This document shows, piece after piece, positions 1 through 14,622 of a DNA stretch of 64,000 bases (the first letter of the stretch is position 1; each line of letters starts with the position of its first letter). The DNA is taken from positions 38,015 to 102,014 of the forward strand of contig VWYX01001363.1 of NCBI GenBank assembly GCA_013396525.1, given 5' to 3'. A program made the position numbers and the translations under genes. Under the pieces are notes generated by a model. It was not told where the DNA came from, did not search any database, and saw only the letters and a program-made list of their open reading frames with translations. This DNA is from Chaetorhynchus papuensis (Eukaryota; Chordata; Aves; Passeriformes; Rhipiduridae).

Positions 1-3000
1 TATATATATATTACCAAAAGACAGGATGGAACCATCATAACTGTTGCAAAAACAAAACCAGAGCGTTTTAGCTATTATCTGTTACATGAAGAGGGAGTAC
101 TAACACTGTTAGAAATATGCAGAAGCCAAAGAAGCCAAAATGAAACAGATGAAGTTTATTTATAGCAGATATTAGGACTTTCATGGATGTATGAAAGCCA
201 CAAACAAGTTCCAAATTGCTCTAAATAATATGCTGTCAAACATATGAAATACACATATATAATTGTTCTATGTCTAAAAAAAAAAAAAAAAAAAAAGCAA
301 AGGACTTAACAAAAGCATATAACTACATACAGCAAAAACTACTGTAGGTAATCGTCCACTGACCTGTCCTATGGGAATAAATTATAATGCTCCAATTGAA
401 TTCAGAGGGAGACGGGTTAGAGCCTCTGGGTGAGTAAATGACTGTGTTTGTGCGAGCTGTACTCACAAAGTTTATGTGAAAAAGCTGAATCTGTCCTTCA
501 AACTGCTCAGTGTGGCAGCGTGCTGCCCAGTGTCCTGCAGCAGCCAGGATGCTCAGACAAATACTGTGCCAGGTAGCAACCAGCATGGTCACTGTGCCCA
601 GCACAGGTCACAGCACGCAGAGCAGATGACTGAAAAAGATAACGTTATCTTAGAACCCTTAGATGAATTCATGTTGATGACTTCTCATTGCCAGGAGAAA
701 ATAGCTGAGAAGTTTTGCCAACATTATTATCACCACTTCCCTCTCTGGTGTCCATGGTCTACAATAGGGAGCTTCTGAGTGGGTGCACTTCAGTCCAGAT
801 CCAGAAGTTTGACCATCTGACTAATTAAACAGACCTATTTAGTTTAGTATATGGGATCCAGCTGCATGTACACTCCTCATTTTCCTCAAATAAACATGCA
901 GAAACCAAACAGGGAAAGCCACTGAAACCAGGGAAACCACTGCTTTTAAAGTGCTACTAAAAGTGACTGCCTAAAATAATGTCAACGACTTCCATATCAA
1001 AGTCCTATTTCTGTCATTCCAAAGCAAAGAGTCTGTCATTTAAAGGTGTGAGCTTTAATAGTTTTCTCTCAAAACCAGCAGTAACAGTTTACAACCTCCA
1101 CCATGGCAGCAAGGCTGTCACTCTGAATGTCATCATAGCAGTGTAACTTTTTTTCTTTTATGCTTTTTAGATCAGTCCTTGCTATTGAATCATGACAAAT
1201 GATATAGTTTGTAATTTCATCTCTCAGGATTTTACCCTTACCAAAGCACAAGCCAAGTCTTGCATTAAAACAAACCCTTGCCAAAAGTATTAACTCACAA
1301 ATCAAAATGCCAGCCTTTCCAATCAGTCCTACTCATTCTAATCCCATGTGCCCTTCATGCTATTTTATCTAAGTGTCTTGCAAATCAAGTGTTTCATTGC
1401 ACAAGACTTCCAGAAGTATGGGCCAGACCTTGAACAAACATTCCACCTAGATGTCCAGTCTTATTTTTGAGATGGGCAGTGCCATATTTCTTGGAATAAT
1501 CTAAAAAAAAAAAAAGTTACTAAACCAGATCGTAGCCATTTATTAAAAAACTCTACTGCGAGTTCACATACTGTGAACTCTACAACCCTGAACTCTCTTG
1601 TAGATTTGAGACCTAGCAGGAAAAAAGGATAATGAAAGGGGAAATCAAGAAACTAGAAAGTTCTTTCTTATAAGTATTGCTTAGGATGCAAGTTGCTGTA
1701 TTTCATATTCACTGGAACTACTTTATGGAAGGCATAAGCATCTTTAGGGGTGGGATACTTACAGGTCTGCTACCTTCTTAAGGACTGCATACAGGATTAA
1801 TCTCAGAAGTCCCTTTAGAAGTCCCCAGGACATTCAACTCCGAAGGAAAATCATTGCTGTGAGAAATTCCATATTGTTCTTACATATCACCCAATGAATG
1901 GAATCGGATGTTATCTGCTCCTACAGGTGACCTGCACAGCACACATCGCTTGGCGATCTGTGTTTCTATGGCACTACAGACACTGAATTGCCATTTTATG
2001 AAAAATAACAGACTGCTTTTTTAATGGCAGCTCAGAACAATGCAGCTGCCTCACTTTTCAGTGTGAAATACACAGATCTGGTTTACTATCCCGAAGTATT
2101 TTTAAGCAAAACCCCTAACGATGAAGAGTTTACTGCAATTAGTTGTAACTACGGCTGTACATTCTGGAAATGGTGGGAACAGGAGTTTTGTGACAGCAAC
2201 CACAGAGGTACAGGATCAATGCATGTACAATCTTAATCAGCATTACCTTAATCATGGTTAGATTAGTTTTAGCTGGCTGCTGCTTTTGTTCAAATGTTGA
2301 GATTGATAATATGGTGAATGTACCATCTGAACAGAATGATAGAGGACAAAGTTGACACAGACCTCTGCCTTCTTTCAGAAGGATTTAACAAAAGCATATA
2401 ACTATTTGCAACATTTTTTCTTCTACTTAGCTTTGAGCTTTTAGGGAATAAAAGCTGTAATCCAGTTGCTCATGAACAATGAGCCTCTAAAACGCTGCAG
2501 ACTAAACTTATTTACCAAACAACACGCACTTGTATTCAAATGAAGCGATAGCAATTGGAATGTAGACGCTTTCAAATATATTCTACTCTTCTAATTCACT
2601 TAGAAAGTAGCTAAGTAAGCATGTAGGTATGTTTTAATTAGTATCACAATGCCTATAGGCCATAATCAAGATAAGAGTCCCTTCACCCACTAGCGGAGCA
2701 CACAAAGAGCTAAAGACTGTCAGGTACATGGCCACTTCACAGGGTGCCAACACATTAATAGGCACTGTCTGGACAACTTAAGCAAATCAAAACGTGTCCT
2801 GCACTCAGCTGAGCAACGAGACATATATTGCTGATCAACAGCAAAAGCTAAGCTCAGAGCACAGCTATACTTCTCAGGAGCACAAGTGGGCTATCCAGTT
2901 CTGGAACAGGAGGCTGCTCCTAGATGTACATGCCAACAACTACACTAACTTATCAATTAAATCCCTCAGCAGGGAGATCTTGGGACTGGTCTGTGCTGCC

Positions 3001-6000
3001 AGAACCACTTACTTATCTATAGCCAACAGCAAAAGAGCTGGAATAGTTTTGGCTGTCTGATGAACAACCCAAGCTCAATGAAATGTCCTAACCAGCGTAA
3101 CTTAAAAGCATGAACTTGCAAGCCTGAGACATTGGAAGCCAGATGAAAGTGAGCTCTGAAACCAACGGAGTTTAGGTCTCTAGGTTTCTTGCAAATGTAC
3201 ACACTGACTCTGCATGACAGGAAACAACTTGACGTTGCACCAGTTCCTGCTCCTAAGCGAGTTTAACCAAATTAGTCACTAAGTTGTTCGGACTGAGATA
3301 ATACCAGGCAAAAGACAGGCAGAAATCCCGCAAGCCAATTGGAAAATTTTATAGTTAAATGACAGGCGAGTTCAGATATTTTGAAGAGTCAGAGGCTGAA
3401 CGAGGCTTGTTTGGAGCAATTTTAAATTCAAATGCTCCAAGCATGACAGAGTTATATTTTCAGTGCCAAAGTCCTAATTGGTTTAAGCCCTATAAACAAA
3501 ACAGAGTGGAAAAATATTAACACATTAGTGCTGGCGGATCAAAGAACAGAGAGATTTCCCAAGGCCACTTGGGAAGAATCAAGAACTAAGCATGCATTTA
3601 TCAAGCCTTATCTCAGCATTTCCATCATAAGGTTCTTTTTAAAAGACTTATTTCCCAACAAGTCTTACCAATAATGCATAATCCAAAACCTCCCCCAAAT
3701 CCCCGCTAAGAGTAGGTCAAATTATCATCAAAGATAACTATCCTGAACAGACTCTGTTTTCTCTTTCGTCGTGCTCAACTACCTAAACAAGCTCAGTCTC
3801 TCCTTGTAGATCACATTTTCTAGATGTCTGATAAAATCTGTTTGTTTGCTCTGGACTCTTTCCAATTAGTACACATCTTCTGAAGTGCACCAATTAAGAT
3901 TAGTTTTGGGCACAGCACCAGGCACATTAATGAGAACGATGATTATTAAAAACTCTCTCAAAACATTCCAGTTTGTGCACTTACAATGTACACAAATAAG
4001 CAGAAGAAAAAACAAATAAAACCTTTTGGAAATTTAATTCTCCCAAAAGAGTTCCATCACCTACTCAAGGATGCTGGTAAACAAGGTCAGATCATTACTC
4101 AGATGGTATTTGAAGTCACAGGAAAAACAAATAACTGACATATTCTGGCAAAGTCCCACAGCATCCAGAATGGGGACAACGATCTAATTCCACTGAAAGA
4201 AAAACAGTTAGACAATCTGTCTCTACAGAATTAGAAATTCAGAAACATATAGACCAATACCAAAACCTGTCATAAACCTGAAAAATTAAAATCAGCTAAT
4301 CTAATGGTATTGTGAGACCAGTTCTAAAGTTATGAAGTCTAACTTTATAGAAATATTGCTTGAAGGCAATTACTATCTGAAGTAAATTAAATTACGTCTG
4401 ATTTTGAGTAAAAAAAAAAAGCTGCTTTTCAGGAGGAATCTGCTACCATATCCAAGGGTAATACTATCAGCAATAGGATGATTTTTGCAAGATAAGGAGT
4501 AGTACAGACTGAGTCATATTTTGTCCAAATGTGTTTGGGTGCAGTTTGTCCTTGGCTAAGAAAAACGATGGTCACACTCAGACCAATGAGTATCAATCTC
4601 TAACACAGCAGTTTAAGAATCCTAACATAACTAATACCAAACTTGAAGAAAAATAATCTGTCAGCTCCCTGTTAATAGGATCCACCAACTTAGTCCAAGT
4701 TCTGACAGTTTGAAATGGTCATGTATATCTATTTACATTCATGGTGCATGATACAGTTGCACTCTTGCCCTGCACAGTCAGGCATGGTCTTCTATTCTTA
4801 AGATAAGAAAATACTCAACAGTGAAGGGATTGTATCTCAGAAACAAGGCAAGACATCAACAAAGTTGTTGCTAAGCTGGAAAATACCTTGTTCTGTGGCA
4901 AATAAAATCTTTTGTCGAGATGAAACTTAAGTTGTGAAGCAGAAACTGAAACACTTTTTTGTCTTCTTGAAGCAATAGCAAAAACTGTTTACCTCCTCCT
5001 CTGAATAAGATATTCAGATATTCATGGCCTACACAAAGACATGAGTTATCATTATCAATAACAAAAAATACAGTTGGGGTTGTTTTTTGCCACACTAATA
5101 CAATAACGTGTCCCCTCTTTCTTTCAGGCTGCAAGCCACATGAAATTAATTAATGACCTGCTTCCAAGCTGTAAGTGGAAAAGCAATGAAAAATTCAATT
5201 TTTTGAAATTTGTGCCCTTTCTGTCTCAAAGAGACCGCTGGGTAAAAGCAAACGTAGAAAGTATGCAACTCAAGGGAGGTATAATACTTGCTGTAGTTAA
5301 ACTTAATTAGCCTCTCTGGGTTTTGAAAGCCTTGTTGGCTTTTGAAAGCTAGATGCTCAGGAATTATACTACCTTGTCAGAGAGAAGTACATTAGTGAGA
5401 AAAAGCATTCTGGCAAAAGCACAGAATGAAAAAAGAGAGGAATAAACTAATTTCGTGTCAGAAGCACAATGAAAAAAGAACCCAAGACACTATTGCTGCA
5501 CATCTTGATAATTCCTTAGAGAAGTCTTCATAAAATAGTCAACATTTAATGCCATCAAGTGGCATTTTATTACATGCACCAGAGAAACTACAACCAGTCA
5601 GTTTACTGGCCAGGTCTTGGTCAGTTCCTTTCCTCAGTGTGTGAATGACTGAACTCAGTGGAAAAACTCCCTACCCAGTGACTATGCCTGATCCACTTCA
5701 CACTTGTACCACTATCTCCTAACAGTAATTTTCAGAAGTTGGTGGTTTGGTTTGGTTTGATTTGTTTTTAATTATGGGAGAAAAACAACAACAGCAATTT
5801 TAGAATTTTATATGGCAGATTTTGCATTAAACCACACAGAAAAACAATGTATTAAACTCAAGCAGACATTTCAGGCCAGCAGCACAGGAAAACAGCCTTT
5901 CCATAGTCAAAATACTGACAATGCTAAGGGCCAGAAGAGATTTTAACAACTGACCATCACAGGACAAAGAGTCAACTCCACTTTCTAATTATTAAAAAAT

Positions 6001-8915
6001 TGAGCTCTTTCACAAAGATCATTTGACTTGAGTCTTCTGATTGAAGCCTGTCCAGCTTTGTCAGTTATGCTTGTTGCAATAAAAAAAAAAAAAAATCACA
6101 TTGGCTGCAACTTAGTTTTGTTATCAATTATTTGTTTTTAAATATTATATATATATATAAAATTTACACTCGACCTGTATGCTCAAGCTTTGCTTTTTGA
6201 AAGAAAATGCTTTCTCATGCCCATTAGAATGTAATTCAGGTTGACTGAAAATGCAATTACAGCATCTTAGCTGCTGTCCAAGTCTTGTGCTTGCTGTTTG
6301 GCCACTGACAGTGCAGCAGGCACAGCTGCTGAAAAATAAAAGCAATATCTTGGAAACAGCAAAGGCTAAGCATGTGGAGCACTCTTATGCATAACATTTT
6401 AGGAAAGAAATCCAATCCAATTGCTACTCAGAGGATAATGTAATGGAACAAGGATAGATTTCCACATCTTTGCAGAAAGGCCAAACAGTCGTTTGGTATG
6501 AGTGAACTATTTCAGATTAACTCTGAATTATCTCTGCCTCAGAAGGGATCTTATTTATGCAGAAATATATACACTTTCTTCTGCTTTTTTTACCATTTCT
6601 CTTTCAAATAATGACTGATCTCGAACCTTCAGGAGTGTATAAAATCACTCAGATTCAAGGTGACTTACTGTTAAAAAATTACATATTCAAAATCATATGA
6701 GTTCTCATTTTGTTACTATATTAATATTTTATCCCTCCCATTTCATTGAATCCCACTTTTATTAACTTTTGTTAACTAACTTTCCTTGCATTTTCTTTCA
6801 TAAAATAAATAAGAAAATAAACCTGTACACCAAGAAAAATCAACAAAATTGGTCTGTGACTGTTCAATATGGCAAGACTAGCATGCTCCCTAACAAAGTT
6901 AATGTGCTACATCTTGGGAAAGAGAGGAGAAAATAAAATACTTATATTTGAGAAAAGCAAGTTAACTCTCTCCTCCCAAATGTAGTTTTTAATTTAATTC
7001 ATAATAAAATCTTTATCATTAGGGAACTTGCTAAATGACATTTTTATATTATTTTAGATATTCAGAACAAGTTAAAATGTTTTAGCACTTTCAAATAAAA
7101 TTTTATTTTACCTAAAGTAAGTATCCAGAAACTTCACTGGATACTGCTGAAAAATCATTTTTTACTGTTGTGCTGACTTCCATTGAGTAATCAGCCATGT
7201 GAAAAGAACTACATCAGTCAATATACCTTTTTTCCTAGCAATTTTTTTGAAACAGGGATGAAAATGAGTCACGTTTTTGGGGTTACAACATTTTATTTTT
7301 TGTAGGTAAAACTGTTTTTAAATTTAACAAATTCCATGTAAATACTACTCCATCTAGTTAATCATCCCTTCATGAATACCAAAGCAGTATTTTCTTTAAA
7401 TTCTAGAGAGGAAAAATAACACACCTGAAAAAGAGCTATGCTGGTGTATATTTCACTGTTGTATCTTACATATTGTTTCTCACTCAGGAATAGCTAGACT
7501 TGTCAACAGGAATAATAATGACAATGATAATGGTTATAATGATGAGAATTTATAACACATTAATATTCTGATTTCTGTTATTCCAAAAAATCCATCTTCC
7601 ATCACCTTTCTCCTTCCAACCCTGCTTTCATTTTTCTTTCACCTATAATCCACTGAAAGTAAGAAAACTGATAGGTAGTACTATTTTCTGAAAATAGGAA
7701 CCATCCCTGAGGCCATATTCATAAAGGAGATGTTTTGTGCACAGTACGTCACGTCAGTTCTGTAATTCACTCAGTACTTGGTAGAAAGCCAAAGGAGATT
7801 CCTGCAGTTCACACACAGAGATGTGCACGATAGGACTCACCCTTGAGAAACACAACTGATCTACTGGAGCATATCTTCCACATACAACTTCCACATACCT
7901 TTGCCTCTAAGAATCTCTGCACTTGGAAATTCACAACTAAGCCTCTTCTTCAAGGTCTTACATCAGCCAGAGAAGTATCTATGGAAAAACCTGTATTTTC
8001 TTAAGTAAAATTCATGGGCTTTTACTCATGAAGCTCATTTCCCTCTGCTATACCCCAAACAGCTGAGCAGGAAATACAGACTTAGTTGCATTATTTGTGA
8101 TATTGTCAATGTTTTAGCGACCATGTCACAAACTGGCCCACCAAAGCAAAAAACGTCATCTAATTGAAGGCAGTAGACAAAAGAGAGCACAAAAGCAGCT
8201 CTGTTTCAAACATGTCTTTTGTCATTCCATCAGATTTGTGCTAAAAATTTTACGTGTTAAGGTGAATGTGCAGGATGTGGAAGAAAAAGTGCAATGCATT
8301 TTTAAAGGCTTTTAAAGAGCAGCACCACACTGATTTCTACAGTAAACATTGAAATGTTCTGTATTAATATTTAATTCGTTAAAACATTCCTGTATAAGTC
8401 ATAAGAAAAATGAAGTTTTAAAAATAACAATTTATAAATGGTATTACTCCCATCCATGCCTAAAAGATTTTAAACAGCAAATTACATTTACATTAAGTAT
8501 AAATTTTATATCTCATTTTAAAATACACAACATGCACAAATTGCTAGTGAAATTTTAATAACGGTCTGGGGACAATGTGTCATAGCTGCATTAAAACAGA
8601 TAATAATAAGAAAATCAAAAGCGACAAAACTAAACATTTCCTAGTTTATTCCTATTACCAGTTCAAAGAGTCATGGAAGCAACAGTTCACCAAGATTCCA
8701 ATGTTCTACCAAGGAGGTGCATTGTCTTAAAACTGAAATGCTTTTAACTACACTAAACATTGGGCTTATTCATAAAGACACAAACAGTACTGTACTGTAA
8801 ATACTTGGCGTAAAAAGGACTTTCCCAAGTTGTTAAAACACATTCATGGATTTATGTCCATTTTATTACTAGTATGCATACAATTCTGTGGTCTAATTCT
8901 TACGTCCAGTTGAGA

Positions 8916-9011
8916 AAAAGAAGGGAGGATTTTCAGAGACAAAAATAGTTCTAGGGCTTGAGGAAAAGAAGAGAGGATTTTCAGAGACAAAAGAGGTACT
9001 AGGGCTTGAGA
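8916..9011. repeat. Two-copy 48-bp tandem duplication
   Basis: Two adjacent copies begin at 8,916 and 8,964, each carrying AAAAGAAG..., GAGGATTTTCAGAGACAAAA and CTAGGGCTTGAG. A few substitutions separate the copies, so the duplication is not very recent. Confidence 0.85.
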
Positions 9012-9501
9012 AGGAAAAGGACTGCAGGTGAGAATCCAAGAAAGATCAGAGATGCAGGTCAGGAGAAAGCTGAGATTCCAGGTCTTTGTTTTCCTTAGAA
9101 TAAAAGAAAGTCATGGCAAGAGTTCTGCACAGAAATGCAATAAGCACATAATCTATATTACAGGAAGAGAGAGCTCTCAGCTCTTAAATAAGCATGAACA
9201 CTGTACAAACCACTGTAAAGTTAAGAGAAAGAATATATGGCTAAGTCTCAGAGAATACAAATTTTAACCTTTCATTTAGTTTTTCTGATTAATACTCAGA
9301 GAAGATTCAACAAAAGACAAAAACAATTTGCAGCCAAACTGATGGCTGACTCCAGTTCACTTAGGCCATGCTCTGACAAAGGACAAACACAAATTACATT
9401 CACTTGATCATTTTCAGTTATGCAACCTAAATAGGGAAATAAAGGAAAAAGGGTTTCTTACAACAACCAAAACCTTGATTCTCTGACTGTGGTCTCTAGA
9501 C

Positions 9502-9800
9502 CACTATGTTTCTCAACCTTTTCAACTGAAGGAGCACTTAACTTCTGGAAGAAAAACAAATTCAAAAGCCATCTTGTGCTTACTGTGCCAAAGTATTCAC
9601 AATGGCCTTCTTTTAGAGACAAATAAAAATAAAGGTAAAAAATTTAGCCTAATTTTTATTCTCCTCTTCCATTCTGCTGATATAATGGGAGAATGTGGCT
9701 GTGCAGGAATGTCTGGTTTTGACTTGCTTTTTGAGCTCCCTTTTGATTTTTATTGACCATCAATTACCCACAGACTATGGGCTGCATAGCATTGCTTTAG
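9502..9800. mobile_element. Possible hAT/Charlie-type non-autonomous element
   Basis: The left side begins CACTATGTTTCTCAACCTTT, which resembles the terminal inverted repeat of Charlie-type hAT elements (CAGTG-TTCTCAACC). I could not find a clear matching inverted end or an 8-bp target duplication, so both the identity and the right boundary are tentative. Confidence 0.3.
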
Positions 9801-12800
9801 GTAGTGCTGCAATTAAATCACATCACTCAGTGAGCACTGGAACTAATGAAGCTTGGTCTCTTAAAGATTTGTTTTTCATGGTTGATTGACTTTGGTGCCT
9901 AAGAATGCAAACTCCAACTGAAGCCTTCTCTTATGGTAGGCATTTATAAGGGCTGGCTGGTTTATTGTTTACTCTTTCCCTGCTCCCCATTCTCCAGTGG
10001 TTAATAGTGTGCAATTTAATGATGTAGCTTTTCCTTTGTCTGCAGCCCTTCCAGGGAACATTTACAGAAGCTTTCTACTATACTCTGCCATCTATTTTCT
10101 CAAGGAAAAAGAATTTATCAGATTTGCTAGACATGTTTCAAGTTGGCCTGTGAACTCAAAAAAGTTATTATGGAGATTTAAGGGTAATTGCACAGACTTG
10201 GTAAACATATGCCTTTCTTCTATGGGAAGTGAGGATAAAATAACTTGCCATACTCTGATTTTTTTTCCAAAACTCACTGCCCATTTATTGGTGAGAAAAA
10301 ATACAAAATATTGCCACTGGAATATGAACAGAATAAATCAAACTATTTCCCTTCCCTTATTTAAATGTCCTCCCCACACCTCATGCCTTCTAAACAACCC
10401 TATTCTCTTTCATTCACCACCCCAAAGTGAGCTGCTGTGCTTCCACACTCTTCTGTGATTTACCTGGGACTGGAGCCCCTTATTCTCCTTTACCCGTCTC
10501 TATACTCATCTCAGGCACCTAAGCCACACTCAGCTTACTCAATATTTGTGCTCAACCTCAGGCCTGCTTCCAATCCAGGAGGGCAGGCATGCTTCAAAAA
10601 TATAACCCAGTACACGACAAGAGACTTCCAACAGTGGCTCAACATTTGTCTGCTACAATTTCAAGACAGAAGAGAATTTACATTAATACATTTCATGATA
10701 TTGTCAGTGGGAAAACAGTACTCGATTAAAAGATAATTATATTTTAGCTGTCTTTCAAATACATTATGATATGTTGACATAAAATCTGAGGTTTCTGATT
10801 TTAGAGAAGACCTTGCACCAGACTTAACGGAAATTACAACACAATCTCATTATGATATGAGATGAGATGTACCCTTTGTATATTCCCCCCACCCAAAATA
10901 ACTATAACACTCTGTGCTGCTAAGAGATAGCACAGAAACAACAGCACTTTGACAAGTTGTTTTCATAGTTTTCTAGTCTCTAGACTTACAAGAAAAAAGC
11001 AATAATTTGCTGATTCACTAATGTCTTATGATGACTAACAGATCTGAAAAGCTGACAATGTCAAGGTATTGAAATAACTGTATTCATGAAAGACAATGCC
11101 ATTTTGGAAGATGTTTGTACACACAAAAAAAAGACATTTTTTGGAACTGTAGATGAAAATCAATGAGTTTTAACCCTTCAGTAATTAATTCATTCCTTAC
11201 AAATGTAAAACTTTTGAATTAACAATTTTTGGTCTTGGAAAAAAGCTGTAGGAAGATGAATCTCCTTATAATTCCAGATTTGTAGACAAAGAATTAATAT
11301 TGTCTAAATTAATATTTTCTAATATTGTCTAAAACCAGAGGCAAGCAATTTTATTGATTTATACTAACTGGAGTCAAGTCTTTGCAATTGTTCATATTTC
11401 AATTTCTCCACCATACTGCTTTAAAAACCTACTCAGTTTAATGCATTCAGACACCAATTTTTTGTGAGGAATCAAGTTAAATTAATTGTACCCAAGGTGA
11501 TTACTGTTAGGTATTATTTACACTACTACATATGCAAAAAACCTTATATTACAAAGTGGAACATGATTGTGCCAAACATTGCACACATAGTAGTAGAATC
11601 CATATCTCACACCTTAAATGAGAAGCAACATATGCATACCTCTGACAGATGGAAGGAAATAAACAAACAGGAGTAAATAATTGGATGGTGCAATACCCAA
11701 GTTCCCTAACCATTGTGAAATTAGAGACTTTAAATTATACACAGTAAAAAGTGACTAAAGTAGGGTTGTACTCCAAGTGTAACCTCAAAAAACCCACATA
11801 ACAACATAGGGACAAACACTTACCCGCTACTCACCATATAAATAAGATATTTTGTAAGGACAATATATGTTTAAGGTATAATTTTACAGAGAAGCATGTA
11901 TATAAGTCAAATATATACATAACTATACTCAGTCTGCTTTCAGAACATAACAACCATGGAATCTGAGAGAGAAATATGAGAAGACTCTGACCGGATGCCA
12001 AAAGTGCAGACATTCAGTTGTTATAGGGAGTGTTTATTGTCCTGGAACAGGAGCCAATATTGTGCATTGAAAAGCCATTGATTAAAATGTCTGAACACTG
12101 TTGGGAAGCAGGACCAGAAACTAAAACTTCCCAGCTGTTCTAGCTTATGTTCCCTAGCTGCCGAGTTGTCTGGCATTACTCTGCTGCACTTCCGTGTGCC
12201 TCTGTAAAGCTCCATAGAGCTGGCACAGGAAGGATAATCCTGGTCCCAAATCAGACAGCACTAATGGGTCACAGTCTGACTTGAAAAGAGAGATTGGTTT
12301 GAGTTTAGGAGGGCACAGAACACAGGTTTTTTAGGTCCTGAGTTCTCCAGTCATGACACTGTACTGCCTGGTGATGACTGCTACCATGTTTCTCCCTGTT
12401 TCTGTCCTCGCTGTAACCTCTGTACTTTGTATTGACTTCAGATCTTTTCTGTACTGGATACACCTTTAATCATGCTTCCCTGATTCACCCTTCCATGGAT
12501 CTTAGGTGACATATTACCCGCCACCTGGACCCCAAACACACCAAGCATAAGCCAAGAAGTAATTTTTTTACTGCAATGAAGACATCAGGTGCATGCTGCC
12601 AATGCCCATGGACACTGAGTACATCCACTGGCAGACTTGGGTGACTGCATCTACAGGGTTTTGTGGCTTGTGCTCTTGAAGGCAAAATTTAAGTTTTCTC
12701 TAAACCACAATTCAGGTGCCCAAATGCTTTTTTGAACATGGTCCAAAGAAGCTTGTCCAAAATTTTTCTTACTCTGCATGAGTTTTGTAATAATAAATTA

Positions 12801-12812
12801 AAAAAAACCAAC

Positions 12813-12834
12813 CAACAACAACAACAACAACAAA
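12813..12834. repeat. (AAC)n microsatellite
   Basis: CCAACCAACAACAACAACAA-type run preceded by an A-rich stretch. It is short and slightly interrupted. Confidence 0.8.
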
Positions 12835-14187
12835 CAATTACCAAGGGAATTTTCCCTCTACTCTCATTAGATACTGTTTTTATTATTATTTTTTTTCACA
12901 TTTGAAATATTAGGGCTGAATAAACAATCAACCTAACCACTTGCATTTAAGACTTGTGTTATAAAACTTTGCTCTTTTCAAACAGAAACCACACAGATTA
13001 GCTTTGCATGCCTTTGCTCAGGTGAAATCAGCTTGCATTGGAGTCTATTAATGGTAGAAAGACTTGGTTTCAGCCTCATCTTTTACTAATGCATTACTGT
13101 TAAGGAAGTTGAATTATTACACTTCCACTTTTCTACAGAAATTTGTAAACTATTCTGCAGTATAAACCCTGAGGTTTATAGTTTAACATAAGGTTTTTGT
13201 AATATGTTAGAGAAAAAAAGACAAACAGAAAAGCAAATAGATGGTATTGTACAGTAATTTTATGGGCTACAAAAGCCATTAATTTGCAATTGTACTGGTT
13301 TACTTCCTATTGAGGTCTACAAGATTTCTCCAGAAATATAAATTAAACAAAAGCACTGTCACTCACTTAGGCTTTCCAATTAAAGGCTAGCAGAGCTCAC
13401 TGCCACTCCTGTGTGTGCAGTTACAACAGAGAAACATTTACTGAAAAGGTAAGATACAATTCCAGTCAGTGGATACACTTTATTCCATTAAAACCTCGAT
13501 ATTGCAATAGCCTGTTCTAAAATCCATGCTTATCAAATGTACATTGTTCAAGCATGCCAGAAAAGATCTATTAAAATCTGAGGATAAGCCCAGTATATTC
13601 TGGAGTCTGTTTTATAGATATCTATTCTGAACCCAAGTTCTCCAAAACTCTCCTTATTTTATAAAGAAAAAGGAAAAAAATGTCAGAAATACACACAAGG
13701 AGATGCCATTAAAACCTTCCACTAGTATAATAAATTACTACCTCAAGAATGTTGTGTATAGAAGGTACTCATATTTAAAAAAAAAAAATCTTCATGCAGA
13801 CTCTCTTGCAAAATTCCAGCTTTGGTTGATTTGTTTTGGTAAGTTTAATGGCTTATCAGACCTTACCTGAGGTTAGCTTTCTAAAGGGATAACTAAGGGG
13901 TTAATAAACACTCTTTATTTCACCCTATAAAGAGCAAAGCTCTAAGGCAGTAAGGACACCAGACCTGCATGAATTCCTGCTAGCCTTCAGCACTGTATGA
14001 TAGAGTCTGTAATCTTTTCTGGCCAAAAAAACCAGAAGAAAACAAACAAAGGTGTTTGTATGAAGACAGCTTCATATTTGCACTTTCTCAGATATAAGTA
14101 TACAAGTAGAACTCCTAAGCATAACTTAAATCTTTTCAGCAAGTTTTCAATGTATGGCTTTTAACCATTAAGTATTTAATACCATCA

Positions 14188-14622
14188 GAGGACTGGAGGG
14201 TGAGGGGGCTCTTCTATGCAGACAGGCTGAGAGCGTTGGCATTTTTCAGCCTGGAGAACAGAAAGCTCTTGGGAGACCTTATAGCACCTTCCAGTACCTA
14301 AAAGGGCCTAGGAAAAAAACAGAGAGGGACTTTTTACCATGTAGATGTAGAGATAGGACAATAGGGAATGGCTTTAAGCTGAAGGACGGTTTAGATTAGA
14401 TGTAAGAAAGAAATTCTTTACTCTGAGGGCGGTGAGACACTGGAACAGGTTGTCCAGGGAAGCTGTGGACGTCCCATCCCTGGAAGTGTCCAAGACCAGG
14501 TTGGATGGGGCTCTGGGTAAAACCTGGTCGAGTGGAAGGCGTCTCTTCTCATGGCAGAGAGGATTGGGAACTGGGTGAACTTGAAGGTCCTTTTCAATCT
14601 AAACCATTCTATGATTCTACGT
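14188..14622 (+). mobile_element. CR1 LINE 3' end, + orientation
   Basis: About 435 bp that follows the conserved CR1 3' region: GTTGGCATTTTTCAGCCTGG near the 5' side, then GGAATGGCTTTAAGCTGAA, GAGACACTGGAACAGGTTGT, GGTTGGATGGGGCTCTG, and the terminal CCATTCTATGATTCTA. The ATTCTATG/ATTCTA terminal octamer repeat is the CR1 hallmark. The element is 5'-truncated and carries only 3' sequence, as is normal for CR1 copies in birds. Confidence 0.93.

Larger units (their letters stand above)
1..14187. other. Intergenic DNA upstream of WWP1, no gene recognised
   Basis: AT-rich sequence with many stop codons in all frames. Short open frames here, the longest 153 codons at 9,997-10,458, show no family resemblance I recognise and no splice-consistent partners. 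I see simple runs: (TA)n at 1-10, A21 at 276-296, (AT)n near 6,144-6,159 and (AAC)n at 12,813-12,834. In mammals SLC7A13 lies on this side of WWP1, but I found no exon of it here. Confidence 0.6.

Noticed and set aside
9997..10458. A 153-codon open frame upstream of WWP1
   Set aside because: No recognisable motif, no splice context and ordinary AT-rich composition; chance is the simplest explanation.
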